Positions 11,001-19,096 are shown, numbered from the stretch's first letter. The stretch: DNA of 35,436 bases from Mansonella perstans (GCA_037074765.1 JBAMDO010000342.1:1-35436); one strand, 5' to 3'. Notes: generated from the sequence alone by a model not told the origin. A program made the numbers and translations.

Positions 11001-11781
11001 AATCCGGAAATATACCGCAAGAAGTGATTAGGAATAAATCAAGAAAACCGGAAATTTGAATTAATAGTAACCATGCATGGTTACTAGAATATTCTTAGAA
11101 TAAATAACTGATATCGTGATACGAGCACAATTTGTAAACGAATTGCTAAATGATTGGAAAATGTTAAATGGTCAAAGACAACAAAGTATGCTTAATAGCC
11201 AAGAAGGAAAAAAAAACACAGTAATCCTGATTGACATAGAAATTTTTGCAGCCAAACACAGTAATCCTGATTGATGGAGGCATTTTTGTAGCCAAAAACT
11301 AATTTACATTTTTAAAAAAATAGCCAAATAAAATACGTACATTCTATTCTATACCAATGAAATGAAATGAATAAATCAATGAAAAAAAAAATTATGAATT
11401 TAAAAAATTTCATATTTTACTTACCTATTGTTATCAGTAACCGTTTTAGACATCTGTACAACTTCGGTCCAATCCGGTATTGTTGGCTCATTACTCAGTT
11501 GCAAATCATTTTTATCATCATTTTCATTAATAAACATGAACTGTTGTTGTTGTTGTTGCTGCTGCTGTTGTTTATTGCACTGTTCCGGTTCATTCTGTTC
11601 CGTCGTAATACTTCGCCGTCTTCTTCTTTCATCTTCCGTAATAACCAAATTAAGAGCAATACCATCAACAGTTGATGATATTGCTGATGTTGGTGCTGAT
11701 GCTGTTATCATCTTTTCAACCATGAAGCTTCTTTTCCGTTTTCCCTTTCCTTTCTTTTCCGTTTTTCCTTTCTGATTTTCA
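2589..11781 (-). CDS. BAHD1-like BAH-domain chromatin protein (multi-exon gene, overall span)
   Basis: Minus-strand split gene assembled by hand from exons 11425-11781, 10290-10503, (optional 8260-8310), 5656-5709, 4514-5050, 3960-4205, 3649-3814, 3285-3459, 2893-3028 and 2589-2660. All junctions use GT-AG and all phases match (2,0,0,0,0,0,1,2,0), giving about 650 residues. The final ~160 residues are a BAH domain. Its WYY motif, ELLASKHMD-like block, VLTYNEYGRFMA block and terminal ELVYFCRRIYD block resemble the vertebrate BAHD1/BAHCC1 class as I recall it. Known for that family: nuclear; the BAH domain binds trimethylated H3K27 and the protein supports silencing complexes. The N-terminal part is basic, acidic and Ser/Asn/Gln-rich with no recognised domain, consistent with a disordered scaffold. 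Human BAHD1 is somewhat longer (about 780 residues). The function here is inferred from the family. Confidence 0.85.
2893..3028 (-). CDS. BAHD1-like exon, distal BAH domain
   Basis: Acceptor aaatttag ends at 3029 and donor gtaagt starts at 2892. The 136-base exon enters in phase 2 and leaves in phase 0. It reads FMAETRNDSYPPAQRV, then a Lys/Glu-rich stretch, and finishes with PRDDTPLEL. The P-x-D-x-(x)-P-LEL ending corresponds to the Pro-Glu-Asp-Thr-Asp-Pro-Glu-Leu linker before the last BAH strand in vertebrate BAHD1. The upstream ATG visible in frame is internal (FMAE), not a start. Confidence 0.9.
3285..3459 (-). CDS. BAHD1-like exon, core of BAH domain
   Basis: The acceptor is tttcttag ending at 3460 and the donor ggtaagt follows 3285. 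The 175-base exon enters in phase 1 and exits in phase 2. It contains TPLASVLWYYTPMQ, then ERELLASKHMDIIPLDTVD, then VLTYNEYG. The Trp-Tyr-Tyr at the end of the first strand and the 'ASxHxD...' block are BAH-domain signatures. In the H3K27me3-reading subclass the aromatic residues around WYY contribute to the methyl-lysine cage. A long T31 run (seen as A31 at 3492-3522 on the plus strand) sits in the intron just before the acceptor. The apparent ATG at 3470-3472 lies in the intron. Confidence 0.93.
3649..3814 (-). CDS. BAHD1-like exon, start of BAH domain
   Basis: Acceptor tttttttcag ends at 3815 and donor gtaaaa begins at 3648. The exon is 166 bases, phase 0 in and phase 1 out. It reads YFFHEKQSTKQICYPQALH, then KTGDLLRLRDSVRVNS, then EPNFAYICRLFSDSKA; the split Gly codon (G|GA) joins the next exon as AGTPLAS. 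'GDLLRLRDSVRV...FAYICRL' is the typical first half of a BAH domain (G-D-x-V-x-ϕ followed by P-x-ϕ-A-x-I). This exon is missing from simple ORF calls because its open frame starts without ATG. Confidence 0.9.
3960..4205 (-). CDS. BAHD1-like exon, basic linker N-terminal to the BAH domain
   Basis: Acceptor tttattccag ends at 4206; donor gtaagc follows 3960. It is 246 bases (82 codons), phase 0 on both sides. It begins VEIDELLDNDLMMTIDEL, an acidic, probably helical segment. A basic Arg/Ser/Thr-rich stretch follows (RPRRW, MGKRRG), and it ends GSPYENSVYID just before the BAH domain. The acidic opening could be a partner-binding helix, but no named domain is recognised. Confidence 0.85.
4514..5050 (-). 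CDS. BAHD1-like exon, large disordered basic region
   Basis: Acceptor atcttatag ends at 5051, directly after an in-frame TAG, so this acceptor fixes the exon start. Donor gtttgt (a weaker, non-gtaag site) follows 4514. It is 537 bases, 179 codons, phase 0/0. It starts KNVYPLSGTTTTTVRGKKS. Further on come EEKKRKIKEKQTRE, a Pro/Ser stretch with SLSPSFERPLTPSLDPKL, an acidic FEEEDRP, an Asn/Ile repeat (NNINNIND), and several basic runs (MKRKRS, HGKRLK) fit for nuclear localisation. No catalytic motif is seen. The Pro-directed S/T-P sites could be phosphorylated (inference). Confidence 0.82.
5171..5227. repeat. Two-copy 30-base direct repeat
   Basis: 'aaccaatttaactatcattt' at 5171-5190 recurs exactly at 5201-5220, each followed by a ttaata-like spacer. 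It lies in the intron between 5051 and 5655. Confidence 0.9.
5476..5655 (-). repeat. Intronic AAC/AGC trinucleotide tract (poly-Asn if read through)
   Basis: Just inside the intron after the 5656 donor, the minus strand carries an interrupted (AAC/AAT/AGC)n tract. In the reading frame of the preceding exon it would encode a long Asn/Ser run, then reach a stop at about 5476. On the plus strand the same bases read as poly-Leu, which is a shadow. Intron retention would give a truncated protein with a poly-Asn tail and no BAH domain. Confidence 0.7.
5656..5709 (-). CDS. BAHD1-like short exon (18 codons)
   Basis: Acceptor taaattcag ends at 5710 and a consensus gtaagt donor follows 5656. The exon is 54 bases, phase 0/0, reading VNILKSLKIKDLVFGSIV. 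Support comes from the good donor, the matching phases on both sides, and its position between larger exons. Reading on through the donor gives an in-frame Asn/Ser-rich tract and then a stop (see 5476-5655). Confidence 0.6.
5710..8200. other. Intronic AT-rich sequence
   Basis: Apart from the possible exon at 6744-6848, no frame bounded by convincing splice sites. Holds (GAT)n at about 6955-7010, (GA)n at 7320-7340, and CT tracts near 7860-7882 and 8000-8050. Confidence 0.6.
6744..6848 (-). CDS. Possible exon, phase 1/1, not in phase with the main chain
   Basis: Acceptor atcaatag ends at 6849 and a good gtatgt donor begins at 6743. The 105-base frame reads VLLVYLGAPKRRKPDISLF, then CQTKLNEDSNNNLAN, with an NLS-like KRRK. 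Its sequence complexity is higher than the surrounding intron. It enters and leaves in phase 1, while all nearby exons of the gene are phase 0/0, and the other two frames contain stops. It is therefore a false exon, or it needs unrecognised partner exons (an alternative transcript). Confidence 0.3.
8201..8278. repeat. Two-copy direct repeat (~39 bases) containing a donor-like site
   Basis: Two near-identical adjacent units at 8201-8239 and 8241-8278, each holding 'aactcttaccgcggtg' and ending 'tttcaaataaa'. They differ by one indel and one or two substitutions, so the duplication looks recent. On the minus strand each unit ends in CACCGCG|gtaaga. Confidence 0.9.
8260..8310 (-). CDS. Possible small in-phase exon with duplicated donor
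   Basis: Acceptor gttagatag ends at 8311. The 51-base phase 0/0 frame reads AKNTGIIFDQYLFENTA, followed by a donor gtaaga. A diverged copy of the donor region lies 39 bases further (donor after 8221). It would add 13 codons (VRVSCLRLFESTA) without changing phase. It fits between exons 10290-10503 and 5656-5709 in phase, but there is no homology support. Confidence 0.27.
9092..9210. repeat. Four-copy tandem repeat (~35 bases)
   Basis: 'gatatcaaccagyaa' repeats four times, with 'catctga' and 'tcccgatatc' linking units. The copies vary in length through small indels. Intronic. Confidence 0.9.
9693..9730. promoter_or_regulatory. Clustered GATA-type motifs (ACTGATAA)
   Basis: Within 38 bases: ACTGATAAAC, TTGATAAC, ACTGATAAGC and ACTGATAT, partly as a tandem of 'cactgata' units. 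ACTGATAAG is the preferred word of nematode endodermal GATA factors (ELT-2/ELT-7 class). Its position inside a large intron of the BAHD1-like gene would fit an intronic enhancer. This is inference. Confidence 0.35.
10043..10072. repeat. (GT)n microsatellite
   Basis: About 14 uninterrupted GT units in the intron between 10290 and the next exon. Confidence 0.95.
10290..10503 (-). CDS. BAHD1-like exon, acidic/Ser-rich region
   Basis: Acceptor ttctttccag ends at 10504. The exon enters in phase 2, so the Arg codon AG|G is completed across the intron to read RYNKPDDENLKKSVKV. Then come TTTSSSEAPVFDF, an Ala/Ser stretch and an acidic EEVNDVGDDRREEEKVQVS. The 3' boundary is uncertain: GAG|gttgat (after 10290) or CAA|gtatct (after 10305) are both phase 0, and neither is a strong donor. 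In-frame stop TAA lies near 10254. Confidence 0.75.
10826..10959. repeat. Two-copy direct repeat (~80-base period)
   Basis: 'atattttaaaattaataaaa' followed by an AT linker and 'cagttttcttcaaattataa' occurs at 10826-10883 and again at 10905-10959. It lies in the intron between 10504 and 11424. Confidence 0.85.
11065..11086. repeat. Perfect 22-base palindrome
   Basis: A perfect inverted repeat with no spacer, centred on ATGCAT (core AGTAACCATGCATGGTTACT), in the same intron. It could be a dimeric DNA-binding site or a cruciform. Confidence 0.9.
11216..11297. repeat. Two-copy 40-base direct repeat
   Basis: 'acacagtaatcctgattga' then 'atttttgyagccaaa' occurs twice with a 40-base period. Confidence 0.9.
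11425..11781 (-). CDS. BAHD1-like N-terminal exon with basic run and Gln10
   Basis: A consensus donor gtaagt follows 11425 (phase 2). The preferred acceptor is the T-rich ...tttttttttaag ending at 11782. It would open in phase 2 as (S)ENQKGKTEKKGKGKRKRSF, a strongly basic nuclear-localisation-like segment. An alternative acceptor (aaaatcag, exon from 11771, phase 0) or an internal start at ATG 11723 (MVEKMITASAP) is possible. Further on are TEDERRRRRS, a Q10 tract at 11541-11570 and the ending PDWTEVVQMSKTVTDNN. The donor phase matches the 10503 exon exactly. No conserved domain is recognised. Confidence 0.75.
11541..11570 (-). repeat. Coding CAA/CAG tract (Gln10)
   Basis: Ten consecutive Gln codons (mixed CAG and CAA on the minus strand) in the BAHD1-like N-terminal exon. 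The mixed codons should limit slippage compared with a pure CAG run. Confidence 0.9.
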
Positions 11782-12830
11782 CTTAAAAAAAAAGAAAAAA
11801 CAATACAACAGCAAAATGCTAAAATGTTTTTTTTTTTTTTTTTTTAATTCAAAAACGGATAGAAATTATTCGACGAGAAATACATTTGCTTATTATTGGA
11901 CAAAATTCAAATTCGAATTCCATGAATTATTGTACAAATTTTAAATCTTTTAGCTTAATACTAATTCAGTTTGATAATTTCGGACAGAATTTTTCATTCG
12001 GATTTAATTTATGGATCTGGATAAAAATTTTTATTATTCAAACAAACAAACACATACCACATATATATATATATACACACACACAAACACATACACACAG
12101 AGACATATGGATACACACACATGTGTTTATATGAAAAAGAGAGAGAAAAGAAAAACAGAAAAAGAGAGAGAATGAATGACAAAAAAGGCATATATATGAT
12201 GATGGAGCATAATGGCAATGAAAAATAAACGACCTTTTGAGAAAGGCTCATCACGAAATTATTGACTCAGCAATTTTAATTCAGCCAACAACGATAAAAG
12301 GAAAGTTGCGCCAATGACAAATATTTATTTCTGTTCAAATTTTTCTAAGCTTTCAAAGGTGCTCCAATTGAATCCACTTTACTATGCCTAATATGCAATG
12401 CCTAAGTTAACTTTCTAAGTAAACTTTGAAAATAATTGAAAGTAATTAACAATTTTAGCCTTCCAAAAAGTTACTAATAATTTTAATTCTCAAATTTTAT
12501 CAGATTTCAAAAGTTACGAATACGAATCAATTAGTTAGTTAGTTTTTTTTTTTTTTTTTTTTTTGGATAAAATGAATTTAATGAGAATATTACATCATTT
12601 CAGGATGAAATTATTTTAGAAAAAAAGAAAATTTAGAGAGAGAAGAGTGAGAGAAAAAAAAACAGATTTAGCGAATGAAAATTTTTTTTTTCAATTATTA
12701 ATAAAATATTATTTAAACTATATTTAATTTCAATGTTCTCAAATTTTCTCTTCTACTAAATCAACCAATCAATAAATGAATGCATGAATATATTAAATGT
12801 AAATTAAAATTTGATAAAAAAAATTTTTGA

Positions 12831-13025
12831 GGTAAAAAAAAAATTGATGAAAATTTTGCAATTTTTTGTCTTTTTTTAAAAAAGAAAGAAGATAAGGAAA
12901 CATGGTACAAGAACAGCACTGCTGCTGCAACAATGATCATAGCTACTCTCATAATGTACCCACCGATGAATGAATTAATTCCTTCTGGTGCTGATAATGA
13001 CGATAGGAAAAGACATCGGGTATAA
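12831..13025 (+). other. Exon-like open frame, unassigned
   Basis: A plus-strand frame open from 12831 to a TAA at 13023. Its better half reads ETWYKNSTAAATMIIATLIM, then YPPMNELIPSGADNDDRKRH, with a hydrophobic stretch and a possible gtataa donor just before the stop. The minus strand of the same block is also open, with a hydrophobic MRVAMIIVAAAVLFLYHV, so the hydrophobicity may be chance. No family recognised. Confidence 0.2.
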
Positions 13026-13085
13026 TGATGTCAAAGTTAGGAAAGACATTGGGAAGGACGAGGAGGTCGAGGAGGCAACAGGACA
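13000..13085. other. G+C-richer block with diverged internal repeat
   Basis: 'aggaaaagacatcggg' and 'aggaaagacattggg' are two diverged copies, followed by a gaggaggtcgaggag purine run. Higher complexity than its surroundings; function unknown. Confidence 0.5.
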
Positions 13086-14099
13086 ATTTTTAGTTTGCTT
13101 TCCTTCTCAATCATATCAATTATTGCCTTATCTTCCAACATATATATTATATTATATGAATGCATATCATAATTAATTAATTAATTCATCTTTAATTTAA
13201 TACTTACAGTGAATAATATTTCCGCTTAGCAAAAACGCTTATTTTATCATATCATGATTAATCATAATTGAAGTAAATAATCAGTATTTGTACGATAAAT
13301 AATCATTAATTATCCAAATCATTTATGATTACAATGATTACAATTTCATGTTTATTAATTGAATTCCTTTCGCCAATCGTTTTAGTTATTGTAATTTAGT
13401 TGATCTATACTTTTGCTTAGCAAGGCAAATCATATAAGAATAATGATTGTTACAATTATCAAAATGCCATAAGGATGATGCATCATTTCATTGTTTTTGC
13501 TTTTGTTATCACAATCAACGACACAAATGATGATTATAATCATATTGGGATTAAAAAAAAGTAATCATTTATTATCATACGTTATATTTTGATAAGTTCT
13601 TTCAGGCCTCTTATGATTGAAAATATGACAAAATAATCGTTATAAGTCAAAAATATAACAAGGAAAATCTACAGGTTAAAGGTAACGGAAGTTTTTATAT
13701 ATAAATTTAAAAATCAATTAATGATTGAATATGCGCGAAAAAATTTTTTGCTCGCGAAAACTATAATATGCTTACAGTCTGATAGTATGCTTACAGTTTG
13801 GTAGTTCTTACATATGAAACATGAACTGATAATATTTAATTCAAATTATTTCGATATATAAATAAAGTTTAATTTTTAAAGATTTTGCTAGTAAGAAAAT
13901 GCAATCAATAATTAATAATTTATCATTTAAGAAAAAAAAAGTTAACAAATTATTGAAATACTTTATCAATGATTAATTTTTTCCCCTCCTGCACTTTAAT
14001 ACATTAAAAATTAATTTCGTTATTATACGAAAATCAGTGCCTGTAATTTAAAACATTCATTTTTTTATTCCTCCACTATAATCAGAATCATTTACCATC

Positions 14100-14310
14100 T
14101 TCCTATTCTACTACCCTCCTTGTCAATCCATCTGCTCATCCAGCTATCAAGTTTATCCTCGTTGCTCATCCAGTCATCATCCGCTTACACGTTTACCCGG
14201 CCGGCTATCAAGTTCCGGTTAACCTGTTTGCCCGTCCATTCTTCACTCACTCGTTCAGTTCGTCCGTTTGATGGAAGATTAAAAGATAAAGTAAGTGATA
14301 AATAAAAGTG
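14100..14310. other. G+C-rich island, possible promoter or non-coding exon
   Basis: The richest C+G patch of the window, with CCGGCCGG, CCGGTTAACC and several CpGs, and repeats of 'gctcatccag' and 'ggctatcaagtt'. Strong donor-like sites occur on both strands (plus gtaagt at about 14290; minus gtgagt near 14245). The frames in it are short and not recognised. A promoter, an untranslated first exon, or a relic of foreign DNA are all possible. Confidence 0.35.
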
Positions 14311-14513
14311 CACATACTTTAAATGTGGAAAAAAAGAGAAAAAGAGATGATGAATGAGAGGAAAATAGCACACATGCAATAGAGAGCATGAAAAGATCAA
14401 AAGATGGATTGAAATAAATGTGAATGGTAAAATTCTTTCAGAGAAAAAAAAGAAGAAAAACAAACAAAGTAAACTTTTTCAGTTAAAACTGATGAAGTCA
14501 TGCTCTGCTGCTG

Positions 14514-14527
14514 CTGCAGCGCTGCAG
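14514..14527. repeat. 14-base perfect palindrome in a CTG cluster
   Basis: CTGCAGCGCTGCAG is its own reverse complement and sits in a run of gctgctgctgc; a nearby 'ctctgctgca' is repeated at about 14552. Confidence 0.9.
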
Positions 14528-15042
14528 AATATCATACATCGCTCTGCTGCAACGCTACTGTCATTCGATGAACAATTTAAATTATATTTTTAAATAATAT
14601 CAAAGAATAGTAGTAATAAAAAATAAAATTTTTATTAGAGAATGTAAGAAAAAAGAAAAAAAAAACGAAAAATAATGGAATGATAAGAAAAAAAGAAATA
14701 GAGAAAATAGAAAGTAAGTTTGTTAATTAATCTTTTTTTAAATTCATAACTAATTATTTATTTCCGTTGTTTACTAAAGAAATAAACAAGCTAAACGAAT
14801 GTAATGAGAAATGCCGACAAAGTATTAATTAATATTGTTGATTAGTTTCTTTTTTTTTTTATTACAATAATTAATTATTAATCTGAAAGAATTCAGACTA
14901 TTTTCATCTTTTCAAATTTTCAAACAATTGCTTTGTTAATGCATTATTCCATTCAATTCCAGCAAATGAATGTTGTTTGTTTTGATGGAAAAAAATTTTT
15001 GTTTGTTGGATGACTGTCATTCGCAGTCTTTTCTGGCGCCAC

Positions 15043-15195
15043 ATTTAAAAATCGTTTACTTGAAATCATCCAAAATTATATCTAAAAATTGTTTACTTGA
15101 AATCGCCCAATTATATTTAAAAACTGTTTACTCGAAATCGTCTAAAATTATATTTAAAATATTATTTACTTGAAATCGTCCAAAATTATATTTTA
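15043..15195. repeat. Four-copy tandem repeat (~37 bases)
   Basis: Unit 'tgtttacttgaaatcgtc' plus 'caaaattatatttaaaa' repeated four times with substitutions. The plus-strand frame reading KIVYLKSS/KNCLLEIA is a product of the repeat. Confidence 0.9.
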
Positions 15196-17776
15196 ACTTT
15201 TACAACCATACAGATTATAAATTTGCTCCTACTAAGTTCAATGCCACATCTTACTAATCAGTTCAATTTTCTATAATGTAATTCAGATAATTACAAATTA
15301 ATTCGATGAACGGAAATTATCAAATATATGATGACAATCTTTCATAATAATTTGATATTGAAAATTTTCATATCGAAATAATTAATTCGAGAATAGAATG
15401 ATTGAAGTAAAGAAAAAGGATTGCTAAAAGTTTGAAGAAAAAATCAATCAATGTATCTATGTATTATCTTGAGAGGAGGATTATGTGGATGATATGTGTA
15501 ATAACATATATATGATTGTTTAATTATTTAATTAATTTATTTAAATGTTAAACAAAATTATGTATTAATTAATTATATAACTTTTTTTTTTAAATTTTAA
15601 ACATTTGAGTAAATCTTTCCCATATATTGCAGAAAGTTAAAGATTAAAAATTGGTACTATCATAACTGAAGCTGAAAGAAATGAAACTACAAAGCAACGT
15701 TATCAGCATACATTTTATTAATGTTCATGACAATGATAATGCTTAACTGATTAATTAATAAAATTAATTCATAAAAGTTGATGTCTTTTAACAAAAAAAA
15801 GAAATCAAAAAATGATATCTAAGAAGTTAAAACTGAATCCAAATTTAATTTAAAATCGAATTTTTAGTAAAATTGAATTTCGCACTGAGTTTTTGATTGC
15901 ATCTGAATTTAATTTAAAAATTTAATTCTAAAACATTTCAACTAATGAAAAACTTGAATATATTACGAATTAAAAGCCGAATGAAAAATTATTGATGGTA
16001 AGGTATGAAAACTAAATTATACAGTAAAATTTAAACATTTACAACAAAAAAGATTACGTAAATTAATCAAAAAAAAATCAAATTAATTTCTTTCTAAAAC
16101 CTATCAAGGTAGATTTATCCATAATGAAACACTAATTAATCTTGTAAATTTCATTCCCAATTAACGACAATACGAACTGCCGCTATTATAGCACACCTAA
16201 AAAAATTTAGAATAATTGCATTAATTATTTTAATCAATCACGAAATTTGCTGGTTAGTTGGTTAATTGCATGTGCTAATTGCATTAATTAATTGTACTAA
16301 TTGTTGGTATGCAACAATTAATTGTACGTACTAATTAATTACGTGTAGAAGAAAAAATCAATTTTATCATTTTATGATTGTAAAAAAAAGTTTACTTTCT
16401 TTCAGTGGAAACAAAAAAAAGGAATTCAGTTACATTTCTATTCTCTTTTCCTTTTTAAAATTACTTTCCAACTTATGCATTGATTCATTTTCCAATTGAT
16501 GCAATAAGAACAAGCCCAATTACATTCATTTGCGTGATGTGTCGCGCAGTAATTAACAACTAATAATGTAAATGAAATTAAAACTTGATGATGGCACACT
16601 CATAAATTTGAAATTGCATTCAAATACAATAATTAATTCAATTAATCATTTAAATGAACTAAACCAAACTGTTCAATTACATATACTAATTAATGTGATT
16701 TATTGTAGTTTAATTAATCGCATGCAATAATTCAGTTTTTTTTTTTTTTTTAAATCACATCAAACGAATAAAACAGATGATAAATTTCGAAAAAAAAAAA
16801 CTGCATATTTATGGGAAACAGACTGGAAAGAAATTTATTTGCCGCTCTAATAGGAATTATTTGAGAAATTTCTCTCTCTCTCTTTCTCTTATCAAGAAAA
16901 AATAAGTAGTTTGAACATCGGCATTTGTTACAGAATTTCAAATAACAACAAATCAAAGAAAAATTCAAAAACTTCAAATTGACTCGCAAATACTTTAATT
17001 AATTAATACTGTATATAGTTTGTTTATTCATTAAATATCAGCTAAGTTTTTATTTGCTTGTTTTTTTTTTTTTAATTTAAAAATGATTGGCAAAATTGTA
17101 ACTTAAAAAAACTGCGCCAATTTCTATTTTAAACGTAATTCGTTAAAAATTAATTTAATTAAATTGGAAGAACATTTGTAAAAGTTTATCTGAAAAAATA
17201 TGAGATTCACTATTACTTGTGTATCTTAATTGGAGACAATTTCAATAAGTGCAAATATTTTGTCGAAAAGTTTTCGTCCCAAAGAACTGAGAAATATTTT
17301 TCCCGAGAACAAAGGGATTTGAAAACAATAAATGAAATTTGTACAATAAAACATAAAAAAGATCCCACTCATACCTAAAGAAAGGCCTAAAAAAAACCTG
17401 CGAGAAAAAAGCCTGGCCAGATTTCAAAATATTTTCTTGAAGAGATTTAAAGACAAGCAGAATTAGTCAAGTGTAAGAGAGGATCGCCGCTTGTCTAAAT
17501 ATTTCGATTATTACTTCCAACTGGAACATTTTACCCCTAAAATATATCCCTTTTCATGTGCATATTTACACGTACACTCACGTAACAAAACTTTTTATAG
17601 TTTTGTCTGGCATTTATTTCATTGGAAACCACGTGGTGGTATAATACTGAAGTATTTGACGTTGTTAAGCTAACATAAATTATCGGTTCAAATGGAAAGA
17701 CAAATATACACGGAATATCTTTTGTGTGCAAAGGTAAATATACGTGATACATATAACGAAAGGTGATTCACTTGCT

Positions 17777-18180
17777 TTTACGTCAAAATACGTCAGTATT
17801 CAAATCGTAGAGATTATATATACAATGAACGGAGTTTGATCGAGGAAAAAGTAAAACTTGACCTAAAATTATCCATGTGATACGAAAAACTTGAATAGTT
17901 TAAATTTTAAATCAATCAGAATCAGTGATTTAAATCTATTATAGGACAAATTTTTCGTTTCATTTCATGAATTTAATCTTTTTATACTTCCATTAATTTT
18001 TTTCGTTTGTAAAAGTTACACGCAATACACTTACATCATCAGTATGAATCACTGAAATATTCAACGGCAAGTTAATGGAATTGTTCACCTAAATTAACGG
18101 AAATATTTCGATTCTTCGTTATTTTTCCTTCAACTTACGTGATTTTTGCGCGTCACTTACGTCACTAGTTCACGTCAGTA
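17777..18180. promoter_or_regulatory. Cluster of ACGTCA (CRE/bZIP-like) motifs
   Basis: ACGTCA occurs at 17780 and 17790. In a 45-base stretch there are TTACGTGA (18135), CGCGTCAC (18150), TTACGTCA (18157-18164) and CACGTCAG (18171). TTACGTCA is a CREB/ATF-class full site variant. ACGT words are rare elsewhere in this AT-rich window. If transcription starts near 18.9 kb this is an intronic enhancer; if it starts nearer 12 kb it is upstream of the gene. Confidence 0.35.
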
Positions 18181-18540
18181 GTCACTAGGAAAAAGACGGC
18201 AATAAAGGGAAAGATTTGCATCATAATGATAAAAAGAAAGAAGAAGGGAAAAACAGAGAAAAGAGGGAAGAAAAGAAAAATGAGAAAATAAGAGTGAACG
18301 ATTAGAAAAACAGAGAAAAACAAAAAAAAAAAATGAAAATTTCAATTCTTCGACATTTTAAATGAATAATAAATTCTTAAATGAGTCAGTGAATTCACAT
18401 TAAAACATCACGAAAGATGAAATGAAACAGAATGAAAAGAAATGAAATGTAATGAAATGAAATGAAAAAAAGAAAACTGGATAAAGTGGAGAAGAAAAGG
18501 AAAAAAAGAAACGGAACTGAACTATAATATATAAATAAAT

Positions 18541-18542
18541 AC

Positions 18543-18566
<24 letters not shown>
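18541..18566. repeat. (AT)n microsatellite
   Basis: About twelve AT units. Confidence 0.95.
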
Positions 18567-18573
<7 letters not shown>

Positions 18574-18874
18574 GAAAAAATGATTGATTTTGTTTTTTCC
18601 AATATTTTGTTTATAATGCTAATTAAATAAAAATTTCCCGAAATTTCTCGATTTTTCTTTCTTGTCGTGAAAAAATTTCTTCGATTTTGAATTAATAAAT
18701 TGTTGCATTATAATTTATTTATAAATTTAACATAAACAATGTATTTTTCAAATATTTACAATTGAGCTAACAATGAATAATCGATCGAAATACTTAAAAG
18801 CCGTATATAATAATTTTGCCAGAAAATATAAATGAATAATTAAACACAGTTAATAATTTTAAACAATCAATTAC

Positions 18875-18882
18875 CTGGACAT
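18875..18882 (-). CDS. Proposed 8-base start exon (ATG TCC AG|gtaatt)
   Basis: ATGTCCAG followed by a gtaatt donor leaves phase 2, the phase the T-rich acceptor at 11782 needs. The joined N-terminus would be MSSENQKGKTEKKGKGKRKR, a natural-looking acidic-basic nuclear protein start. It implies a first intron of about 7.1 kb. Such a short motif occurs often by chance, so this is a hypothesis only. Leaderless or trans-spliced starts nearer 11.8 kb remain possible. Confidence 0.25.
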
Positions 18883-18973
18883 TTTTATATGAAAAAAAAG
18901 TTTAAATTATTAAGATATTAAAACGACTGTTTACAAATAATTTCAATGATATATAAGCAGTCGCAGCCACTTA

Positions 18974-19096
18974 TTGCCATTATCATTATCACTATCCTTG
19001 TCATTATCATTATTATCACTACTCATATTATCATTATCACTATCATCATTAGTCATATTATCCTTATCACTATCCTTGTCCATTATCATTGCAAAT
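18974..19096. repeat. ATTATC/ACTATC tandem array
   Basis: Imperfect six-base repeat (attatc, actatc, attagtcat) with two larger copies of 'atcactatccttgtc'. The reverse strand is GATAAT-rich. The Ile-rich frame on the plus strand is a repeat artefact. Confidence 0.9.

Larger units (their letters stand above)
11782..18874. other. Putative first intron or 5' flank of the BAHD1-like gene
   Basis: Mostly low-complexity AT-rich DNA: T runs at 11826-11846 and 12543-12564, (TA)(CA) at 12060-12120, (AT)n at 18541-18565, and GAAAT/GAAAAG-rich purine stretches at 18230-18500. Denser blocks at 12831-13085, 14100-14310 and 17440-17700 are listed separately. Confidence 0.5.

Noticed and set aside
11428..11775. 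Plus-strand frame with poly-Cys/Leu
   Set aside because: Antisense of the Gln10-bearing exon 11425-11781.
14970..15173. Plus-strand 67-residue frame
   Set aside because: Its second half is the four-copy tandem repeat at 15043-15195; no splice signals or homology.
17242..17752. Several Phe/Tyr-rich frames on both strands near 17.2-17.75 kb
   Set aside because: Checked for transposase-like motifs and splice sites; none convincing, and the overlapping frames look equally random.
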